Positions 45,201 through 55,172 of a stretch of DNA of 64,000 nucleotides are shown here, one piece after another. The stretch is taken from assembly GCA_036898135.1 (NCBI GenBank), contig CM072512.1, positions 13,870,425 to 13,934,424 of the forward strand, written 5' to 3'. A model generated the notes under the pieces. It was given only the letters and a program-made list of their open reading frames with translations. It had not been told where the DNA came from and ran no database searches. The DNA comes from Oncomelania hupensis. Its lineage: Eukaryota > Mollusca > Gastropoda > Littorinimorpha > Pomatiopsidae. The number at the start of each line of letters is the position of its first letter. Positions within the stretch are counted from its first letter, which is position 1. Both the position numbers and the translations under genes were made by a program.

Positions 45201-48117
45201 CGGAAAGCCCTTTTCCATGTTCTTGGAGGTGACAATACAATGTCTTATATCGTATATGTATAATTTTGTGGCCACAAATACTCCGCGTATAAGACTGTCA
45301 GACGTGGACAATTAATTCTAGGAGGCCTGTAGGATAAGGGAAGCGCTGGAGTCATCGTTCGGTCACCGGTCTAGCAGATTCGGGAACAATATAGCTGCTG
45401 CCAGTAAATGAAAACATGTTTGTTTTTTTGTTTGTTTTTTTGTAAATGGCAGTAGATATTATGCTATCGCACATTCTTTCTCCTCCCACCCTCTCCCTTA
45501 AATCAATTCCCCCTCCCTCCTCTTAACACTTAACTTAACACTTAAATTTGTTGCCCTTGCGCTAATGAACTGATGTTTAGGAAACCGTAAGACTATAATA
45601 AATAATAATAATAATAAATGTGTTTTATATAGGGCAGTGTTCTGATCTACGATCCAGTATATTGCTCTTTACAACAAAAACGATTTTAAAATATGATTTA
45701 AAAAAGAAATTATGGATGCTTTTGATCCTAAAACCTTTTATCCTATTAAAAAGTTCCAATGTTTGATACTCCTTTAGACAATATCAAACTACGAACAAAC
45801 GTTGACAACCTATAATATAATTCAGCAAAACCAGTTACAACACACATACACTAAGGTCCCAATTCGGATCTAATATAATCTAACCTTTGTAATCTGGTCC
45901 GCTGGATCCTTTAAATAATAACTAACTAACTAACTCACCTATATTGAGCTTGTCGATCTCCACTTGACCATGAGTGTTATTGCTGTGGTTGCTGTGACTG
46001 TCAGGAGAGGATATGTCCTCCTCTTCTCTGGACTCTAGGACGGTCTCTCTTTCCTTCGTCACTGCTGTATCAACACTGTTGTGGTGAGATCGAACCTTCC
46101 GCCGCCGATGTCTTCTGCTTCCTCTGGACGCAAGGTAGACACCCTGGGACAGTACAAAAGATCAGTTTGTATAGCATGTGTTTTGCTACAAGATTTAACA
46201 AGACACACCATGATCCATTCTGCCCATTTAACGCAAGGAAATTTGACATATTATTTAACGATTTTTTTGCAAAGCATTAAGAAGACAGTTTACCTATTAA
46301 AGCAAGGTAAGCATCGAAGCAAATCCAAAAGTGAAGGGACGAATACAAATTACAATAAAATATTCCAACACACCCAAGCGTTTGACACTAAGTTTCCAAA
46401 CCAGAAATCCTGCAGGCAGAGTCAACCGTGTGGCTGCCATGAAGAAAAAAAATATCCGCAATTTTAAAACAAGCTTCATTATTGTGCAAATCAACGACCG
46501 CATTTTTTTTTCTTCCGTTCGTTACCTCCCCGTTTTTTTTTTGTTTTCTTTTATTTTGTTTTTGTTTTTTAATCCATCTGTTAAAAGATTTAGTTTATTT
46601 ATGGACTGAACCTTGTAGAATCAAGTTCTCTGATCCCAAACTATCCCTTAACCCAATAGACGTAAAGAGCGGCTGTTAAAGATTTAATTCGCTTTCTGAT
46701 GTGAATAAACTACCTCATTTACAAAAATGTAATAACTATAACAAACTATACCAAATGATCCAATCAAACATCCATTGTACAGCGCAACCTCTATGCCAAG
46801 ACATGCTCAGGGCGAATCAACTATCATATGTGTTTATTATGACTTAGACAACGTCAGTCGTCAGCTAACGTGGAAGCATACTCATACCTTGGCCGTCTTG
46901 TTAATGGGGCGTAGACCATTCATTCCATTCCCCATCTCCTCCTCCTCCTCCTCATCAGCATCTTCGTCTTCTACATCCGCGTCTGTCTCTTCCTCTTCCT
47001 CCTCTCTGCCTGTTGCGGTGGGGATCTTGGGCAGCCGCACAGGCTGGGGTTCGGATCCCGGCTTGTGGAGGACACGGGAGCGATATTCGCCGATGATACG
47101 ATCGTAATCCACCATGCCGAGTCTCTCCTTGGCGTTGAACACACCTGGTAATGTCTGCTCCTGTACAACATAACACGCACAGAATAACTACAAAAAAAGC
47201 GCGATCAAATCACTCCACTACTCTGTAAGCTTCATTGGCTACCCATAGAGACCCGCATTAAATACAAACTGTCCGTACTGTGCCACCATTTCTTCTCTGG
47301 AACCTGCCCTTCATATCTGTCTGTCTATGTCCTTTCCCGCACTCTTCGCTCTTCTTCTGACTCTCGCACACTCTGCATGCAAAAAACTAACACCAAAATG
47401 TACGGAGAACGGGCATTCACCTATTGTGCACCCAGGCAATGGAACACTCTTCCAGCCAACATCAGACACAAGCAGACCACACCCTCATTCAAGCAAGCTC
47501 TAAAATTTCACCTCTTCAAACTGTACTATCCTGACTAAATCCTTCATTCTTTAGACCCTAGCCCCAACACATATTTGTTCTGCTTTTGGCTATGCTTGTG
47601 GATTTTGTTGTAATTGTGATGATTTGTTTGCAGAAGGTAAACTTTATGTATTGTCTGATTTCGCATGTGGGTTTTTCTCATTGTATAACTTCTAATGCAA
47701 TATTGTAAGTTGTTTCAAGTTTGTTTCTTTCTTTTCATGTAAAGCACTATGCGCTTGTCTATAAAAAGACAAGGAATAGTGCTATATACATGTCCATTAT
47801 TTATTTATTTATTTATTTAGTTTACTTTTGGCTTAGAAAGTAACTGCTGGCGAGTTTTAAACAAAGGGAGACAAAACCCAGGTGAGCAGTTGTTTGGTCT
47901 CAAAAGATGGGACTAGACTGGAGTATAAAATATTGCTCTTACTTCTTAGATAACACATCAGCAGGCTTGTAACGTCAGTGACAAAACTAACTGGTGCAGA
48001 ATCATTGTAGCTTGAATATGCAGCAATTGAGTCACTGTTCGAGCAGCTCGGCCCCCCATTACCTTCTAAAAGAAAGTGCAAGACGAAGACATCGATGATG
48101 AAGATGAAGATGATGAA

Positions 48118-48204
<87 letters not shown>

Positions 48205-49026
48205 GACATGCGGAAACAAGCAGTAGAAGAAACAGCGGGTCCTGATTATGATTATACTTTCTTTGACAATCTTGAGTTAGTTATTTGTTATATTATGTTT
48301 CGTTTTAGTAAGGCTTACCAGCCTGCGATCAGCCTCAATCTGGTTTCTGAAGACTTCCGGAGTGCTGGCGTCGTCTTTCTTCTTCCGGTTCTGGGCACGC
48401 TGCCGCCATGTTGTGTTGCCATTGGCCGAGTTGTCTCCTGAAGGTGAAACATTATTTTTGTTTGTGATAATAATGGTATAGTTCGTTTTATCGCAGATAG
48501 ATTCCGAAATGCAGTCTGGGTAAAAGCTACATTTGTTCAAATATGTTCCAGTATAACTAAGGACTGGGACCAATATTTTATTATTTACTAGGAAACTCTC
48601 ACTAGCTCAGAAAAATGAAAATTAAGAGATTAAGTCACAAGTTATGCGCTCATTCGTTTTCACAATAATCATATACGACTTCTGATTATTTTAATGTGTA
48701 GAGTCGCATAAATGCACGTAACATGCGCAGACAAACCCAACATGCAAAGACACACTCACAGTGACACACACACACACACACACAGTGAAACACAGACACA
48801 CAGTAAAACAAACACACATGTAGTCAAACACACACACACACACTCACACACAAGCACACAGCACGTTGAATGATATTCAGAATAACTACTGTACATAGCA
48901 GATCATATGTTACTTGAATCTGGAGTGGTCAATTTGAGTAGATAAGCCTACTTCTAGACAGATTCCGAGTCTAATAGTACCTCCTCAAAACAAAACAAAA
49001 AGTATTACAATTCACTGCATGTATTG

Positions 49027-49108
<82 letters not shown>

Positions 49109-51465
49109 AGTGGAACCTCCGGTATCCGGCTCTCTGGTATACGACTCCCTCCGTTATGTGACCTGAAAACTTCTGACGGATTCACTTCCAATAATAAATG
49201 ACCTCTGGTATGCGACAACCTCATTTATGCGACCAGCGACCGTGTCTTAAGCCCTTTATACGACCGTCTTAGGGCAATTTAAAAGAGATATCAGTTAATT
49301 TGCTGTCTGTACCTTTCGTTTTTTCTCTCATGTTAGTGTACGCCTGCTGTTGTCTGCTATTTCTGGTTCGCAAATAAGGGACATTACTCGCCTACACTGG
49401 ATGTCAAAATGGCGTCGCGCAAGAGGAACGTTTTGAGTTTGGCAGAGAGAATGAAAGTGATTGAAAGAAGTGAAAATGGGGAGAGTTGTTTGTCTATTGC
49501 AAGAAGTTTAGACGCTGGGAAGACCCAAATTCAGCTCATCATAAAGGATAATGAATCTGTAAAACTAGATTTAGACTTTTTTTTTCTTTTTTTTTTGTAC
49601 TCTACGATGGGAGAGTGGAGAAAGTGGCGAAACGGGAAACATCGAAACTGAGAGCTTCTGCATTGACAGACTTGGATGAACGTGTCTGGCAGTGGTTCGA
49701 CTGTTTTCTATTTTTGAAGTTGTGAATAAAAGACAAAGCTAAAAATGAAACATGTTTTACAGTTTCCTTTGTCAGAGAATACATGCTGGTGAGTGTGAAA
49801 ATTATGACTACATACCCCTCCGAGCCTTACCCCCCCCCCTTCCACAACCCCACCCCACCCCACCCCTTGTTTCCGGTATAAGACCACCTCTATTATAAGA
49901 CCGTTTTTTCTCAGATTTTGGACGGTCGTATACCGGAGATTCCACTGTAATAATAAGGATATTTATATAGCGCTTTTTTTTCCCAAATGAACAATATCAG
50001 TTCAAAGCGCAGTACTCACGCATTCATTCTAAACATCCGGCTTCATACAAAATAAAATCAGACACATTGCTAACGAATAAGAGACGAGGGAGGGAGGGAG
50101 GAGGGGAGAGCTAAGGATGGGTAATGGGGTGGGTGGTGGCGGTAATCTGAATCAAAACAAGAAACAAAACAAAACAAATGGAGGAATGACGACGATGATG
50201 ATGGGAGGCAAGATCAGAAACATTTAAGGAAGAGATGAGTTTTCAAGTTGGATTGGGAAGTAGCTATGTTTGGAGAGCTGCGAAAAGAGAGGAGGGGTAG
50301 AGAGTTCCAAGTTCAAGGGCCAAGCACTGAGAAAGATCGACGGTTAGCAGAGGAGAGTTTGTAGCGGGGTATGTGAAGCATGAGAGTGTCAGAGGAAGAA
50401 CGAATATTTCTAGACGGCTTATAGAATTGAATGTTCTGGGTGAGGTAGGAAGGGGCTACGCCATGGACGAACTTGTAACAGAAAATAGCGATTTTGTAGA
50501 TAATTCTATGAGACACTGGAAGCCAGTGGAGTGAATGTAGAAGGGGAGTGATATGATCAGATTTTTTTTCTTTTTGAGAACCAGACGTGCAACTGAGTTC
50601 TGGACACGTAAAAGGTAAAAGGTAAAGGTAGTCCCATAGCCTTGTGGCCGTAGGGGAGCGTGATGTTGGAGATCACACTTATCTTGGGCCAGCGTAATGA
50701 GGGTGATGCCCATCTCTCTCCTTCGCTGCTTTACCTTCCCCACCCTTAAGAGAGTAGGTACTCAGTCTGGAAACGTTGGAGCAGATAAATAGAAGAAGGG
50801 TGTCCAGCCAGGAGAGAGTTACAGTAGTCTAAGCGTGACAAAACAAGAGAGAGAGAAAATGAGTTTGACAATAGCACTGTTGCAAAACTAGTGCAGATAG
50901 AGTTATCCGGCCCTGCCTTCACCTATGCCAAGGACACCGGCTAGTTCCGGTTGAGTATTAAGCATGGCAGCACGTAGACGGAAGACTTGTGGCGGAGAAA
51001 AACAGTATTGCGTTTGCTGCCCTAATTTCGCAGGAAAAGTAATTGAAGGGCGCATTGTCAAGTTACACACATTACCAGCTAACAAAACACTGAAACGATT
51101 GTGGGAACAACGTTTGCGACTGATTCGGAAAGATTACAACAATGTAAAATAAGATTCAAGATTCAAGATTCTTTATTGTCCAAACACAAGGCATGGATAT
51201 TTGTTTAGCAGTGCAATAAGGAAGGAGATAACAACATCAAAATTATTACAAACATGGACATACAATATTGATACATTTGATATACTATCAAAAACAACTT
51301 CCATACCAAAATACAAATCTATAAACACTAACACACATGCATAAACAGATAACCAGCCACATACCCATGCGTACACATTTAACACACAGATAATTATTCC
51401 ACAGTATATGTATACACAACTACAACACTCACCCATTCTTCCATGCCTTAGATCCATCCTAGATC

Positions 51466-51509
<44 letters not shown>

Positions 51510-51627
51510 CATTATAATAATAAGAGTAATAATACAAAATAATCATCATAATATTAATAATAATCGTAATCATTAGAGTAATTTATAATGATAAAAATAA
51601 TAATAATAACAATGCAACTACAACAAC

Positions 51628-51663
<36 letters not shown>

Positions 51664-52788
51664 AACAGCAGCACCAACAGACAACTAATAATTAATATAT
51701 GGTAATAATGATAATAATAATAACAATACTACTACAACTAATAATAATAACAACTGAAAGACTGAAAATAATAAGACATAATTGCAGTTGCTTCACTGAA
51801 TTAAAAACAAAAATTATTCTACTGTATAATAATGTTATCTTCTAGATAAACTGCAAAATTAACATTTCTCAATTAAAAAATTAAAGCAAAGAAAAAGAAA
51901 GAGACTTCGAATTTCTCGTGAATGTAGGTCACTGACAAACGAATTAGGCCTACTGAACAAACAAATCAGCAATCAATGTTTAGGCAAGCAGCCACCCTGA
52001 GTAAAATTTGAACGATTGTACAAGAGAAATATAATTTATATAACCCTGCATCTTTCTTGCTTCAACCGGAACTAACCGAACCCAAGGGCCGCAACCGATC
52101 CGCCACTTTCGCTTTCATTATGAAACAGTGCTATAGCGTCAGTGGTCAGATGTTTGTGGACAAGGCCTATTCTACGGAGATGAAAGTTGCATGTTTGACA
52201 GGATGTGCGGATGAATTCTGACATGGAGGGGGTGTTGTCAAGAACGACACCAAGGTTTTTGACAGAAGATAAAATAGGAAGAGTGGTCTCGCCACAGTGT
52301 CTACAGAGGAAGAAGACAGGTTGTGTTTGGTACCTGTGAGCATAACTTGATATGAACTTTGTGTCGTCTACAATACTAATTCTTCTACTTACCCTGGTCT
52401 GCATCTGTGTGCATGTTGGCCTCTACATGTCTCAGTTTCTTCAGCACCGACAGGCTTCCCTGCACAAGAATCAAGTAAATACATTGCCTGCCGCAGATAT
52501 CTAGTGAAAGCTTTATTGAGCTGTTGAGGTGCATGTGTGGTGAGGATTTTAGTTCAAGACAACGTTTGACTTGTAGCAACAGTCAGGATAAACTGTAAGC
52601 AATAAAACAAGCTTTTACGGGTCTTAGTTTTAATTGAGCACTTCCTTGAAAGGCACTCCTTTACAGTACAGAAGTGGACTCATTAGCCACAAGAGGACCC
52701 TCTACCACACAACACCCCCTCACAAAAAAATCGAAATAGTACAATCCATAGAGAAATACAACATCATCATCGTCACCACCACCACCAC

Positions 52789-52865
<77 letters not shown>

Positions 52866-52921
52866 TCGTGGTACTACTGCTACTGCTGCTGCTGCTGCTG
52901 CTGCTACTACTACTACTACTG

Positions 52922-53004
<83 letters not shown>

Positions 53005-55100
53005 GGATGACCGCGCTTTTTCTCCAAACCAATCAAGCTCAAAGCGCAGCGATCAGTTCCAACATACACGCTCACGTTCAACACACGCTCTTATATACAC
53101 AACAGGTTTGTAAAGACACATGTATCGGCCATATAAAATACAAACAATCAAACGTCAACCACCACATTTTTCAACCTCATACATACACTCACCGATTTCA
53201 CAATGTAAATCCAGTCTGAATTATTGCTGTCACGTACTAATACCTGACCACGGCTGCACACAGACGAGAATTGCAGAATAAGCCTACGTTATCGATAAAA
53301 ACACAAACTGAAAACGTTAAACCATAGGTAAACCATTGTGTTTCATATACACAAGTTTCAATGCGTCTTGATGGTGTTTTATATCCAGCAAGGTGATCAA
53401 AAGGCATTCACATTTTATTTATTTATTTATTTTAGTATTGTTATAGAGCGCTTCTCCAGCTCTAAAGCTGCACAAGGCGCTTGATAGAAAATGGATCAAA
53501 CTCAATCCGCGCGAGGCGCCAACTTGCTGCTGTATACACACCATGTAACACCCCGGACAACTGAGCGTAATCCAGTTTTTAAAAAAAATTCTCCCCACAT
53601 CTGAATTTAATACGGTCAACCCACTCTGCAGTGCCGGTGTGACATCGTCAAAGTTCCTAGTATCTTATTTAGGCTGGGAGCGACTGGGAGCATTCTGACT
53701 GGTCGACGCATTACAAAATTCGACGCATGCGCACAGTGCTATCGTAGTCTTAGTAAGGATTAGGGTTTAGGGTTAGGGTTTAAGGTTAGGGTTAGGGTTA
53801 CGACGCCTAAAAACATCGTGAAAAGGCCGGCTCGACTTGACCTGGCGCATGAGCAAAGGCGACCGGCTAAAGTAAGACACCCGGAACTTTGACGATGTTA
53901 CACCGGTACTAATCTAATTATTCAAGACTTGACTTCTGCCCCTTGAAGAAAACTAAACCTATGCAGTTTCATTAAACTCAATGAACAATGACCCGGCACA
54001 ACATATTACTACGCAAATTACCAATCTGAAATCTGACTTTGTGTTTTATTGGGAAATCAGTATAATGATATAAAATTATAACAGTCGATACACACACCTA
54101 TTTACACGTAATTTGGTTTTGCTTCTTGGAAAGCTAAAGGTTTTCATTGAATTGCAGTCGACAATGCTGGGTCCCATAGGTTGTTTATTCGAAATCTGAT
54201 TTGTGTTCTCACAGAACTACGTAACGTACTTTCCTTCTTTACAGTTAACTATACTAGTACTATGTTCAATATCTATCCGATATCTGACTTTTCTCTTCAA
54301 GAAACCGTTAGTCTCCATGTTAGTTGTTGGGTTTTTTTTCTGGACACTAATTTTCATGTTGAATATTGCAAGTTCCATTAAAAAAAGTATGTGAGTCAAA
54401 TGAGCTTTGCCTTTCTAGTTTCCAATGAGTATCGCAGCTTCTTTACAATATGTAAATCAATCCACGGAGATAACTATGTTCAATAAAATGGAGATGAATG
54501 GAAGCTAATGGTTCCTTGAAGATCGAAAGTCAGATATCGGTTAGATCATTATGTTACCTATTTTCCTTCAATACAGTTAACTATACTAGTACTATGTTCA
54601 TTACTAGTATAGTTAACTGTATTGAAGGAAAATATGTTACGTAGTAAAGTCGTCCCAGTAGGTGTTCTACGATCACAACAAAAGTAAGTCCTAGATCAAC
54701 ACGCAATGGTACTTTCGACTGCGACAATGGACTACAACTCTTTATTATGCTTTCCCGTTGAACAAAGGCACAAGGCAGATCGGATCTTCCTCTCAGTCTA
54801 CGCTTAAGACTAAGAATTTCCTTGCAGGTGTTTGTGGGAACAATAACTATTCTGTATTCTGTATTAAGCCGCCGAGTGTTGACGGTCACACAAAGAAATC
54901 ACTAGTTTACAGAGCTTTCTCCCATTCTAGGCCCTTTCTGTGGAATGCCCTCCCTCCTGACCTGAGAAATGTGGTCACAGTTGACAGTTTCAAAAAGGCT
55001 CTTACAATGCATGTGTTCCCCTGATTGTGATAATTGATTTTTTTTGTTTTTGCGCCCTGAGCATGTTGCCAGCGTGGAGTTGTGCGCGTAAACAAGTCGA

Positions 55101-55172
<72 letters not shown>

